Source: Agaricus subrufescens (taxonomy: Eukaryota > Basidiomycota > Agaricomycetes > Agaricales > Agaricaceae). From it: a DNA stretch of 64,000 nt. Position 1 is the stretch's first letter. Each line of letters opens with the position of its first letter. The notes below the pieces were generated by a model, which was not told the origin of the DNA, ran no database searches, and was given only the letters and a program-made list of their open reading frames with translations. The stretch is taken from NCBI GenBank assembly GCA_029945375.1, contig JAQOTE010000017.1:124001-188000 (forward strand), in the 5' to 3' direction. Both the position numbers and the translations under genes were made by a program. Shown here piece by piece: positions 21,115-32,006 of the stretch.

Positions 21115-22312
21115 CTTCCAGCCCTTGTAGCCAGTAGGATAGCCTATGAAAAAGCATTTTTCATAGTGAGGCTGAAGAGAATTGCGTTTATCTCGCTGTA
21201 TATGCACATAGGCAGTGCACCCCCATACTCGGAGGTGGGAAACATCGGGTTTTCGCTTATAGAACGCTTGGAAGGGTGTAGAACCAGGGAGAGACGACGT
21301 AGGAAGCCTATTCCACACATGCACCATAGAAGAGATGCATTCACCCCAGAAACTCGGAGGCAATTTCGACTCAGAGAGCATTGCAGTGATCCTTTCCCCC
21401 ATAGTTCTGTTAGCCCTTTCAGCTAGACCGTTCTGCTGAGGCCTGTTGCGAGTAGAATGCCTCCTGTCGATGCCACATTGCTCCGTGAAGGCTAGGAAGG
21501 CTTTAGACATGTATTCACCGCCTTTATCGTCCTGTAGAGCACGCATTTTCACTCCTAGTTGGTTTTCAGCCCAAGATTTGTATATTTTGAACGCTTCACA
21601 GGCCTCAGACTTGCTTTTCAGCAGATATACAGCCCGGAAACGCGTTGCATCGTCTATAAACGTTATCCAGTACTTGTAGCCTGAGTGGGAAGCGACTGGG
21701 AGCGGTCCGTGAAGGTCTGAGTGCACCAGCTCGAGTGGGGATCGATTATGGTTGGTAGAGGAGGGAAAGGAAGTGAATGCATCTTCCCAGCAAGGCAGGG
21801 CTCACAAATAGGATCAGGGGACGCTTTAGAGTCAAGTTTGAGGCCTGTAACAAGCTCCTTGTTCACCATAGACCTCACATCAGCATAATTATGGTGAATA
21901 AAGCGACGATGCCATAGGGAGAGGTCACAGGGGAGTGTAGAGACCGAAAAAAGCGGCCTCCGAGGTCAAGGTTGAGCCATCTAGCTCAGCAGAGTTGTTA
22001 GGATGGATGGTGGCCGTCAAAAGCGTCGTCCCCTTGCAGCAGAAGGCCATAGAACGAGCAGAAATTGTGATAATAAAGTTCTTGTGCTGTGCAAGGTATA
22101 GACAAGACAGCAGATTACTGCGGAGTGCAGGAACATGTAAAACCCTAGTAAACTCGACCGCTCTAGCCACCTTTCCGCTCAAAACTGGCTCAAAGACCAC
22201 AGACCCCACCCCAGCAGAGTAGACAACTGAATTATCAGCCAAGCGAATGGGAATGCGATGGGGGGAGTAGGATTTGAACCAATGCTTGTGGGGGGTCATA
22301 TGAGAAGTGGCC
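21115..22312 (-). pseudogene. Copia B: fragment from protease to integrase, cut at both ends
   Basis: Minus-strand copia DNA from the protease (LADTGATSHM region near 22300) through the GAG-pre-integrase region to the middle of the integrase C-terminal domain (GYPTGYKGWK, 21115). A frameshift lies near 21765-21775 and another near 21940-21950. The left side is cut by the copia A LTR and the right side by the copia F LTR. Confidence 0.85.
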
Positions 22313-23935
22313 TGTTAGACTGCCCCAACAGTCTTGTGTATGGACTTAGAGATGGTACGACTTTCTGATCATGTGATATATTAGTAAGCACATGTTGAAC
22401 TTGTCTGTGAACGCTCTAGAAGCCTTTAGCTTCTTAGACTTGTTCACAGGTGAGTATAGAGTTCTGTATATTCATAGACAGCTTTTTTTTTTTTTTTTTT
22501 TTGTAATCAATGGGACCTCCCGGTTGACCTTTATTCACAGTGGCTCTCGAATACAAATGGATCGTAAGTACCATACCACTACGAAATGGCTGCCATAACG
22601 CGTTGCCTTATAGGGGCCCCCAGACCCATACCTCTTCGGCCTAAGGCCAGGAGGGAAAGAAACGTATCCTGCGCGACTAGGTCAAGCGCTCGAAGAATAA
22701 TCGCTTTTTTTACACCTACATTTTCTATCTTTTCAATCGCGAGGTCGCAGTCGGGCGAGCGCAATGCTCAAGCCCTAGCGTAATGGTGGACCCGCATACA
22801 GTGAGTGAGGGACTATTTCAGCCACATGCCACCCAAGATACGAGCCCGGAAAGCCGGCATGGTGACCAGCGGTGTGCCAATCGGAATCGACGCTGATGAT
22901 GTAGGCCGCAAAAGGCGTCACCTACGGAGATGCCCTTGGGAGGGCGGTGGACGCCGCTTTGACGATGAGCAGCGGAACAATGATGCCCGAAGGCGGGAGG
23001 AAGGAGTGTCGGGGCAGCTGAGTGCCTGGAACGAATGGTGTGAGCCGGCTTCTAGAGTCGCCGGGGCCGGTCAGAGACAGAACGGAAAAGCCGGGGGGAA
23101 TTGGGCTCTCCAAGTGGTGGGCCAGTAGACCCGGAGCGTGAGGTCACGTCACAAAGTAACGCAACTACTCGGTGCCAGCCAAAAATAGCTAGCCAATGGT
23201 GGCCAGACCCAGGGTAGGATCCGGCCGGGAAGAGGGGAGGGGAGCCACGCACAAGTGCGCAGCAAGGTGGTGGCCGCCAGAGAGGTGACGACCGGGGGGG
23301 ATCGAGCAGCGCGATGCCGCTGAAAAATGGTGCACGATGGGAGGGTCTCTTGAAGACACCGCAGCCCAGTGCGGGAGAGGATCGGACCGTCCGATGGGGT
23401 GGGACGGCAAGAATTGGACGTGGTCGCATCCGACGTCTGTTGAAGGAAGGGAAAGTGGGCGCTGTGAGCGGCGCCGACGCGGTGGTGTCCAGAGGGCTTT
23501 GGCCAGTCTAGACGAGGGGGTGCGCCCGCGAAAGCAATGGGCGCGAGGGTGGAACGAAGGGTTTTCGTCCCGGGGGGTCAGGCAGTAGGGGAGTAACATA
23601 CCCCAGTCTGCCCAACGGTGGCCGCCTCGACATCCAAACGATAGCACAAAAGACAGCCGTGCTATTCAACGTGAGCTCTGGGATTTCAGCAGGGAGTAAC
23701 ACCCCGCCTACTCAGCTCCTCGTCCGATTTCGCCAGGGAGTGGCACCCCAGCTACTAAGGCGGACGCCCCACCTATCCCAAAAGGGAAGGTGGTGGTTAG
23801 AGGTCAAGAAGGGAATATATTCATAGATAGCTTCTTAGACTTGTTCACAGGATTGCTTAATCAATTCTTATCCGATTCACTCGTAACTACCACCGTTAGA
23901 ACCGTCTCCGCACGCGCTACGTTCTACCCTCGACA
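22313..23935 (+). repeat. Copia F 5' LTR interrupted by S1
   Basis: Net length about 274 bp after removing S1 and one target duplication. It keeps the internal direct repeat (TTAGACTTGTTCACAG twice) and the GTGAGT donor at 22450 with a CACAG acceptor at 23850. S1 landed inside this intron-like unit. The LTR ends in CTCGACA. Confidence 0.8.
22485..23815 (-). mobile_element. S1: 1.33-kb non-coding LINE-tailed element
   Basis: Minus-strand insertion with poly(T) at 22483-22502. An 18-bp target duplication with one mismatch flanks it (22467-22484 and 23816-23833). Its 5' end (CCCTTCTTGACCTCTAACC) matches S2 and resembles L3, L4 and L1. Its 3' tail carries the ACGCGTTATGGC..CCATTGATTAC signature. 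No frame is convincingly protein coding: reading frames seen in S2 are interrupted here. Likely a large SINE-like or internally deleted element moved in trans by LINE proteins. Confidence 0.8.
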
Positions 23936-23947
23936 GGTTATGGGCCC
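23936..23947 (+). promoter_or_regulatory. Copia F primer-binding site (initiator tRNA-Met anticodon arm)
   Basis: GGTTATGGGCCC directly follows the 5' LTR. It is complementary to the anticodon arm (GGGCCCATAACC) of eukaryotic initiator tRNA-Met, as in Drosophila copia, where a 5' half-tRNA primes. The same site occurs at 34854-34865 (minus) and 35951-35962. Confidence 0.8.
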
Positions 23948-24059
23948 CGGCTTCTAACTACTGGAAAAACGAGTTTTTCATTCACAACTTCATTCATTCT
24001 CCTCTCCTTCTCTACTTCCTCAAATCTATTTCGCTTCCCCTGCTCTCAAATCAACTCCG

Positions 24060-25292
24060 ATGGCTTCCGGATCGCCAACGTTTGCAAACCTCAATGCGGA
24101 GAACTATACGACGTGGTCTGGCGAGATGGAGGCGTGGCTGCGAGCTTCTGGGCTATGGAGAATTATCTCTGGCAAGCAGAAGTCCCCCACTGTCTCCTCT
24201 ACTGTTACCCAGGCTGAAGCGGACGCTCTGGACGCTTTTGAGGCTCGTTGTGACAAGGCTGCTGGCTGGCTATTCTTGATGGTTGAAGAGGAGCAGAGGG
24301 TGCACTTTAATGGCATCCAGGATGACCCCGTGAAGATGTGGGAGGCTCTGGAGGCTGTACACAGGCAGAAGAAGGCTGGGATGCGATTTAATGCTTATGA
24401 TGAGCTGTTCAGCATCCGAAAACTCGAGGAGGAGTCTCTCCAATCGCTTATCAACAGGGTAGAAGGCTGCAAACGTCGAATTAAAGAGCTCAGACCCACT
24501 TCCTTCACTCTGGAGATGCTAGATGATGAGCTGGCATCTATGGCCCTCATTAGAGCGCTCCCAGATGACTATTCCGCCTTCTCCTCGTCTCTTTTGCTTA
24601 TGGACAAGCTGGACAAGGCTACCATTCATCAGGCCTTTGTCACAGAGGATATACAACGCCGAAAACGTGCTGGGGACACTTTGGGAGGCTCCCAGGCCCT
24701 AGCCGCTCGCTCTGGCTTCAAAAACGCGTCAGATACCTGCGATTTCTGTGGGAGGACTGGTCACAAGGTGGAGAAGTGCTGGCCGTTCGAAAAGGCGAAG
24801 AAACGCGCCCAGGAGGATGCTCAGAAGCCCAGAACTCGCGGAAATAAGGCTAACAAGGCTCAGGACGCTTCAAACAACGCCTCAGGCTCTGCAGCAAGCT
24901 CCTCTTCGACTTCTAGCCCCGAAAAAGCGCAGAGAGTCCGTGAATTTGCTGGAAATGCAAGTGCCTCACATCCCTCCCCTTCCCCTTCGCTTTCTACACC
25001 TCTACAGCTCGATGCTGACTTCCATTGGCTTGCAGACACTGGGGCCACTTCTCATATGACCCCACATCGTCACTGGTTCAAGAACTACTCCCCCAATCGC
25101 ATTCCCATCCGATTAGCTGATAATTCAGTTGTATACTCTGCGGGGATAGGTTCTGTGGTGTTTAAACCAGTTGTTAATGGAAAGGAGGCTAGAGTGGTCG
25201 AGTTTTCGAGGGTACTACATGTTCCTGACCTCAGGAGTAATTTGCTGTCATGTTTATACCTTGCTCAGCACAAGGGCTTCAATATCACCATT
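24060..25292 (+). pseudogene. Copia F Gag and aspartic protease, cut by L2
   Basis: Starts with ATG (MASGSPTFANLNAENYTTW). Residues 1-210 are a copia-type Gag (WSGEMEAWLRASGLW, LQSLINRVEGCKRR). A CCHC knuckle CDFCGRTGHKVEKC lies at about 227-240, then a Lys/Ser-rich linker and the protease WLADTGATSHM near residue 325. The real frame ends where the L2 poly(T) begins; the sequence resumes at 27463. No earlier stop is seen. Confidence 0.88.
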
Positions 25293-27462
25293 TTTTTTTT
25301 TTTTTTTTTTTGTATCAATGGCATTTATTTCAAAATGGACCTTAAGGGTGCCACGACGCGTACCCCGTACTTTACATCACCTGTACACTACCTCTCCCCC
25401 CCACGGGGATTACAAATAGAAATGAACAACAAAAGGGCAGTCACTGTATCCGGCGGAATAGTCATCGCCATATGAGAAAAGAAGAAAGCAAACCAATCAC
25501 GAGGGAAAATTTCGATACCAGTACATGCATAGAGAGCGCAAGAAAGATAAAAAGAAACTCCGAGGAAAAAGTAAAACAATGAAACTATCTTACAATTTAA
25601 AAGGAACTTGACGCGTTCAGCAACAACGACCTCTCCCGTCGCCTCCAGCGTACCCAGTGTCATCTTCTCAAAGTTGAAGCCGGCCCATTCGTCAGCTTCA
25701 AAGCAATTTTGATAAAGGGAATCTTCGGTCTCGTGCCAGAAAATAGGACCTGTGTCAAGGATAGGAAGTTTGCGTTTACACCTATCCTTGTTATCTTTGT
25801 CTCGCTTGCGGTACACCTCCTCTCGGTAGGCCGGCCAGCTTGACTCTGATATGCGCGATTGCTCCGGTGGTTCGAAGGTAAAGGCGCTCGGGTTGTCCAT
25901 AAGGAACAAGATGAGACCACGGATGGTGCAGATTCCATCTATCGAAAAATGGTTAGCTCTCCTCACATACCAAGGACAGCAATTGAGAATGTGTTCGCGA
26001 GACTCCGGGAACGGTGGGTCAACCGTTCCATGACAGCCTACCATTGGCTCACGAGGGAAGAATCTAGATCGATACTCCCCAGTTGGTGCGTGGTTGGTGA
26101 TCAAGCGTACGAGGCGGGCAAGTAGCTTGGGATCGTGAGCGGCCGTGACTCCACCGTGGTTGCGGAGCCAAGGGCCTTGGTTGAGGTGTGTCGGGAGAAC
26201 CCGCATGTAATCTGTGTCCGGCAGAAGGGAGGCATCCGGCCTACACCACCCACCTTCGACATGACTACAAGGAAAAGTGAAACCTGGAACCCTTGTTTTG
26301 AGACGTCCAGGCTTCTTTTGATATAATTCGAGCCAGCCGTGTCCCCTAAAACACGACCGGTCTCTCGGATCGTCAAAGCCTCTGACCCAGAGAGCTAAGA
26401 CGTTGGATGTGGTCCTCTGCTTGGCAAAGTCATGCGTTCGTGATTGAGGAAAGGTTAGAGAGACGTTGGTGAAGTATCTCTCTTTTGCTGCATTGTGGAT
26501 CGCTTGGTAAACGTGCGCGCGGAGAAAATTGAACTGCCATGCGCTTGTGTCGGGATCCGAGGTGGCCCATGACTCGCGATAGCCCTTGACGACGATTTCC
26601 ACTCCAGGATACTCGTCGACTATGGCTTCAAAAGCGAGGGACAGGGCGATGGACAATTGCTTGCCCACCGGTTTGGAGTTGGCGGCGAGGAGATTGTGAA
26701 CGATCCTCGGAGACGTGGTGTAAAGGATGATCTTTTCGACGTTCCATCCTTTTTGAAGTTTGTTGTAGGCTTTCTGAAGTGCGCGGTACGCGGACCAGCC
26801 TACAATCGTCTCTTGGGTAATACGCCTTCCAGGCAGACGCTGATGAGATGCAGTGGTAGCTGTGTAGAGGGCAATGAGCGATATATGGGAGTGGGATTGT
26901 TCCGACGGGTTGAAGTCCGGATCCCATTTATGGAGGCAGCCCGCCGTGATGAGATGGAGGGCATTGATTTCTCTGGTAGTCGAACCGTTGAGCTCGAGAT
27001 GATACTTGTCGTTGTCTTCCTTATTGGGGGGGGGAATGACGAATTTAACTTTGTTCGGGTGTTTATCAACAAATCGTTCACCCGGTTTGATGAATGGCGA
27101 CAAGGGGTGGATGACCTCGTGAGCAGGATTGTCGATGATGGAGTCCAGAGGGGATTTCATCACCTTGCGTCGACTCTTGGACATGTATTCCATAGAGTTA
27201 GGGTGGAGGGTGGAGAGTTTGGCTTTTCGCCGTTCTAGTAGCGAAAGAACGGGGTGGTGCGTGGGTAGCGTCTTCAAACGATTAACGGATCGTTCGAAAA
27301 GCTTTTTGATGGATAAATGAAGAGGCATTAGGCCAGCCACGGCTGTAATGCCCCCCAGGGGGGAGGTTCGGAATGCGCCAGTAATCCAGTGTGCTCCTTG
27401 GTTGTGGGTAAGTCGAAGCATATTCATGTTGGATTTGAAGCTTCGAGTACCAGGTTTGTACC
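25293..27462 (-). mobile_element. L2: 5'-truncated LINE of the L1 family
   Basis: Minus-strand insertion in copia F with poly(T) at 25291-25311 and a target duplication (TCAATATCACCATTT at 25279 and 27463). Only the C-terminal part of ORF2 and the 3' tail remain. The tail matches L1 closely. Confidence 0.88.
25388..27462 (-). pseudogene. L2 ORF2 C-terminal fragment
   Basis: About 690 codons, open to a stop at 25388, homologous to the post-RT part of L1 ORF2. It shares HNQGAHWITGAFRT, SPLDSII, LYTTSPRIV, HILNCCPWYVRRA and the hydrophobic C-terminal tail. Like L1 it has YTTSP instead of an RNase H YTDSQ. The endonuclease and RT are absent because of 5' truncation at 27462. Confidence 0.85.
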
Positions 27463-29343
27463 TCAATATCACCATTTCTGCTCGCTCTATTGCCTTCCAG
27501 TGCAAGGGAACAACGCTTTTTACGGCCACTATCCACTCCAACAACTCTGCTGAGCTAGATGGCTCTACAATCACTTCTGAGGCTGCTTTTGCTGTTTCTA
27601 CACTGCCAGCTGACCTCTCCCTGTGGCATCGTCGCTTCATTCATCACAATTATGCTGATGTGAAGTCTATGTTGAGTAAGGACCTTGTTACAGGCCTCAA
27701 ACTCGATTCTAATGCTCTCCCTGACCCTATATGTGAGCCCTGCCTTGCTGGCAAGATGCATTCACTTCCATTTCCTCCCTCCCTCAATCACAATCGATCC
27801 CCTCTTGAGCTGGTGCACTCAGACCTTCACGGACCGCTCCCAGTCGCTTCCCACTCAGGCTACAAGTACTGGATCACGTTTATAGACAACGCGACGCGAT
27901 TCCGGGCTGTACACTTGCTTAAAAGCAAGTCAGAAGCCTTTGAAGCATTCAAAGTCTACAAATCTTGGGCCGAAAATCAACTTGGAGTCAAAATTCGGGC
28001 TCTACAGGATGATAAAGGCGGTGAATACATGTCTAAGGCCTTCCTAACGTTCACGGAACAGTCTGGCATCGAAAGGAGGCATTCTACTCACAACAGGCCT
28101 CAGCAGAATGGCCTTGCGGAGAGAGCTAATAGGACTATGGGTGAAAGAATCACTGCTATGCTCTCGGAATCTCGACTTCCTGCCTCTTTCTGGGGAGAAT
28201 GTGTGTCTTCTATGGTCCATGTCTGGAATAGGCTGCCTACAGCGTCGCTTTCTGGGACTACACCCTTCCAGGCCTTCTATAAGCGAAAGCCTGATGTCTC
28301 CCACCTCCGAGTATGGGGGTGTACTGCCTATGTGCATGTACAGCGAGATAAGAGGACTTCTCTAGAGCCTCACTACGAAAAATGCGTCTTTATAGGCTAT
28401 CCTGGAGGCTACAAAGGCTGGAAGTTCTACAATCCAGTCACTAAGCGTTCTGTGATCTCGGAGAGAGCTGATTTCGATGAAAGGTACTTTCCTGGGACTT
28501 CTAAAGCCCAACTCGATGCTGTTCCGTCATTTGCTGGCCCTCCCCCCTCCCCTGAGTCTCAGAATGTTTCTGAGCCCTCTCCTGCACCACCAACGTCGCA
28601 TTTCGGAGTGCCACCTCTCCTAGATGAAGGGGGTGATACTAGCCCTCTCCCTGCTCGCTTTCAGCCTCCCAGTCCGAGTTCTCCTGGTGTTCCTCTCGAA
28701 GAGGAGACTCCTCTGCCTGCTCCTTCTCCTCCTAGCCCTGCTACTCCGCCCCCACAAGCTCCAATTCCGCTCCCTGTGACTCCTCCCACTGCTGGAGTGC
28801 CCCCTGAGCCTCCCAGAGTGCCACGTCGCACTGGACGCGTTCGGAAGCCCCCTGGTGACTGGTGGAAGGTCAGGCAACCTAATTTGCCTGCTAGAGACCC
28901 AGAAGACGACGATGAGGCTGCTCTTTCAGCTGATACTGACTTCTATGAGGTCGAGTTTGCTGGGGCTGTTTCTACAGCTGATCCTCGCACCTACAGGCTG
29001 GCTATGCAGTCCCCTGACAGGGAACACTGGGTCGATGCTTGTAACACCGAGATATTCAATCTCGAGGCTAACAGGACTTGGGAACTGACTGAACTGCCTC
29101 CTGGTAAGAAGGTAGTCAACTCTGGCTGGGTTTTCAAGGTCAAAAGGCATGCCGACGGCTCAATTGAGCGCTATAGGGCTCGTCTTGTTGCTAAAGGCTT
29201 CTCCCAACGTCCTGGATTCGATTACACCGAAGTCTTTGCCCCTACATTTTGTCCTGCCTCTTTGAGACTCATTATAGCTCTGGCTGCTAAAGAGGGCTAC
29301 AAAATGCGCTCTGTTGATATCTCCTCTGCCTTCACTTATGGGG
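27463..29343 (+). pseudogene. Copia F GAG-pre-integrase, integrase and start of RT, cut by a gap
   Basis: Frame continues from the protease: NITISARSIAFQCKG, LSLWHRRFIHHNY, integrase ITFIDNATR, LQDDKGGEY and GLAERANRTMGE, Pro-rich linker, then RT up to VDISSAFTYG, where the N run begins. The sequence is open but diverged from copia A, including IDN for IDD next to the first integrase Asp. Confidence 0.85.
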
Positions 29344-29443
29344 NNNNNNNNNNNNNNNNNNNNNNNNNNNNNNNNNNNNNNNNNNNNNNNNNNNNNNNNN
29401 NNNNNNNNNNNNNNNNNNNNNNNNNNNNNNNNNNNNNNNNNNN
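29344..29443. other. Assembly gap (100 N)
   Basis: A run of 100 N. Copia F RT stops on the left and LINE ORF1 sequence begins on the right, so the true gap may be much larger than 100 bp. Confidence 0.95.
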
Positions 29444-30190
29444 AACTGTCAAATCCGAGGCGCTGCACCCCGGCCCGGCTCCATCCTCTGCACTCGCTGC
29501 CAGAGGTGGGGTCATCATGCTGACGTATGCCATTCAAAAGGTATACGGTGTCCACATTGCGCGGGTCTGCACACTGCCAACTCGCACGTCCAGGCCGCGA
29601 TTGCCATGAAGCGTAATCCCGACGACCGTCATTGCGCCAATTGTTCCGCAAGCAAGAAGAAGAAAACGGCGCACTCCACAACGGACACTTCGTGTCCGTT
29701 CTGGACCAACAGATTCGACCGGGATTGGTTGCGTCGCCAGTTCACATCGACAAAGTAATCGGCTGTCATGGTCGGTTTCGGGACCTTGCGTTGACTGGAC
29801 CCACAATTCTCTTTTCGCTTTAACGTCTGCGACGGACACCGCTGGTCATCATGCCGGTAGATACGGGGCTTGGAGTTATGGAGATGTTTGCTTGAGCTTA
29901 TAGCTTGTTTCGGTCTGTACTCTCTTTGCCTCAATATTTCGATCTCTATGTTTTTGTGTTTGCGGTTTGGGTTCTTCGAGCGCTTGACCTCATCACGCGG
30001 ATACGTTTCTTTCCCGCCCATGTAAGTGTTTGATTTTGTAGTGGTCTGGCGGCCCACCCCCTGGATACGCGTTATGGCAGCCATATTAGACTAGTAAGCC
30101 CAGACTATCTAACTGGATGTCGAATAGCTAGTTTAATAGAAGGTCCACCGAGAGGTGCCATTGATTATAAAAAAAAAAAAAAAAAAAAAA
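29444..30190 (+). mobile_element. L6: 3' part of an ORF1-only LINE
   Basis: Contains the last 104 codons of an ORF1 close to that of L3 (29444-29758: CTRCQRWGHHADVC, RHCANCSASKKKK, TAA stop), a 3' UTR and poly(A) at 30169-30190. The tail is the L3/L5 subtype (GGTCCACCGAGAGGTGCC). The 5' side is lost in the gap. Confidence 0.8.
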
Positions 30191-32006
30191 GATGATGAAC
30201 TGGCCTCTATGGCACTCATTAGGAGCGCTCCGGACGAGTTTGACCCCTTCCGCATCGTCTCTCCTGCTAAAAAAAAAACTGGACAAGACCACAATCCATC
30301 AGGCCTTTGTTACAGAGGATATCCAGCGAAGAGAAGCGTGCTCAGGATGCCTTGCAGGAGGCTCCCAGGCCTAGCAGCGCGTTCTGGCTTTAAAAGCGCA
30401 ATCGAGAGACCTGCAATTTCATGCAGGAGGACCAGTCGTGGTGCTTCTTTATGGACGTTCGAAAAAGCGAAGAAACGCTCGGGGGGACGCTCAGAAGCCC
30501 AGAACTCGAGGAAACAAGGCCAACAAGGCCCAGGACAGCTCCAATGACTCCCCCACCGCTTCTGGAAGCTCTAGCTCGACTCCTGGTGCTGAAAAAGCGC
30601 AGAGAGTTCGAGAATTTGCTGGAAATGCAAGTGCTCCCTCCCCTACCTCTTCCCCTTCGCTTTCTGCCCCCCTGCAGCTTGATGCTGACTTCCACTGGCT
30701 TGCAGATACAGGGGCCACTTCTCATATGACCCCCCACAAACATTGGTTCAAATCCTACTCCCCCCATCGCATTCCCATCCGCTTAGCTGATAATTCAGTT
30801 GTTTACTCTGCTGGGGTGGGGTCTGTGGTCTTTGAGCCAGTTTTGAGTGGAAAAGTGGCTAGAGCGGTCGAGTTTACTAGGGTTTTACATGTTCCTGCAC
30901 TCCACAGTAATCTGCTGTCTTGTTTATACCTTGCACAGCACAAGAACTTTATTATCACAATTTCTGCTCGTTCTATGGCCTTCTGCTGCAAGGTAACAAC
31001 GCTTTTCACGGCCACCATCCATCCTAACAACTCTGCTGAGCTAGATGGCTCAACTCTCACCTCAGAGGCCGCTTTTTTGGTCTCTACACTTCCCTGTGAC
31101 CTCTCCCTATGGCATCGTCGCTTTATTCACCATAATTATGCTGATGTCAGGTCTATGGTGAACAAGGAGCTTGTTACAGGCCTTAAAATCGACTCTAAAG
31201 CGTCCCCTGACCCTATTTGTGAGCCCTGCCTTGCTGGCAAGATGCATTCACTTCCTTTCCCCTCCTCTACCAGCCATAATCGATCCCCACTCGAGCTGGT
31301 GCACTCAGACCTTCATGGACCGCTCCCAGTTGCTTCCCACTCAGGCTACAAGTACTGGATCACGTTTATAGACGATGCAACGCGTTTCCGGGCTGTATAT
31401 CTGCTGAAAAGCAAGTCTGAGGCCTTTGGAGCGTTCAAAATCTACAAATCTTGGGCTGAAAACCAACTAGGAGTGAAAATGCACGCTCTACAGGATGATA
31501 AAGGCAGTGAATACATGTCTAAAGCATTCCTAGCCTTCACAGAGCAGTGTGGCATCGATAGGAGGCATTCTACTTGCAACAGGCCTCAGCAGAACAGTCT
31601 AGCTGAAAGGGCTAACAGAACTATGGGGGAAAGGATTACTGCAATGCTCTCTGAGTCGAAATTGCCTCTGAGTTTCTGGGGTGAATGCATCTCTTCTATG
31701 GTGCATGTGTGGAATAGGCTTCCTATGTCATCTCTCCCTGGTTCTACACCCTTCCAAGTGTTCTATAAGCAAAAGCCCAATGTTTCCCACCTCTGAGTAT
31801 GGGGGTGCACTGCCTATGTCTATATACAGCAAGATAAATGCAATTCTCTTCAGCCTCACTATGAAAAATGTGTTTTCATAGGCTATCCTACTGGCTACAA
31901 GGGCTGGAAGTTCTATAACCCAGTCACCAAGCGTTCAATCATCTCTGAAAGGGCAGAATTCGATGAAAGGTGCCTGGCACTTCTAGGCTCAACTCGATGC
32001 TGTTCC
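30191..32006 (+). pseudogene. Copia G: degraded gag-protease-integrase
   Basis: Enters in late gag (DDELASMALIRS), with several indels to about 30437. Then an open stretch 30438-31796 covers protease WLADTGATSHM and integrase (ITFIDDATR, LQDDKGSEY). It ends at TGA 31794-31796, where copia A has CGA. Homology continues to 32006, where L3 is inserted. Many other CpG sites of copia A are TpG or CpA here. Confidence 0.85.

Larger units (their letters stand above)
22313..29343 (+). mobile_element. Copia F: plus-strand copia element of a second LTR subfamily
   Basis: Order: 5' LTR (22313-22484 and 23834-23935, split by S1), primer-binding site, gag-protease (24060-25292), interruption by L2 (25293-27462), integrase to early RT (27463-29343), then an assembly gap. 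The LTR start TGTTAGACTGCCCC is related to, but clearly diverged from, that of A, C and D. The remainder and the 3' LTR are not seen. Confidence 0.85.

Noticed and set aside
28855..29681. Frames reading through the N run and joining copia F to L6
   Set aside because: The join is created by the 100-N placeholder; the two sides belong to different elements.
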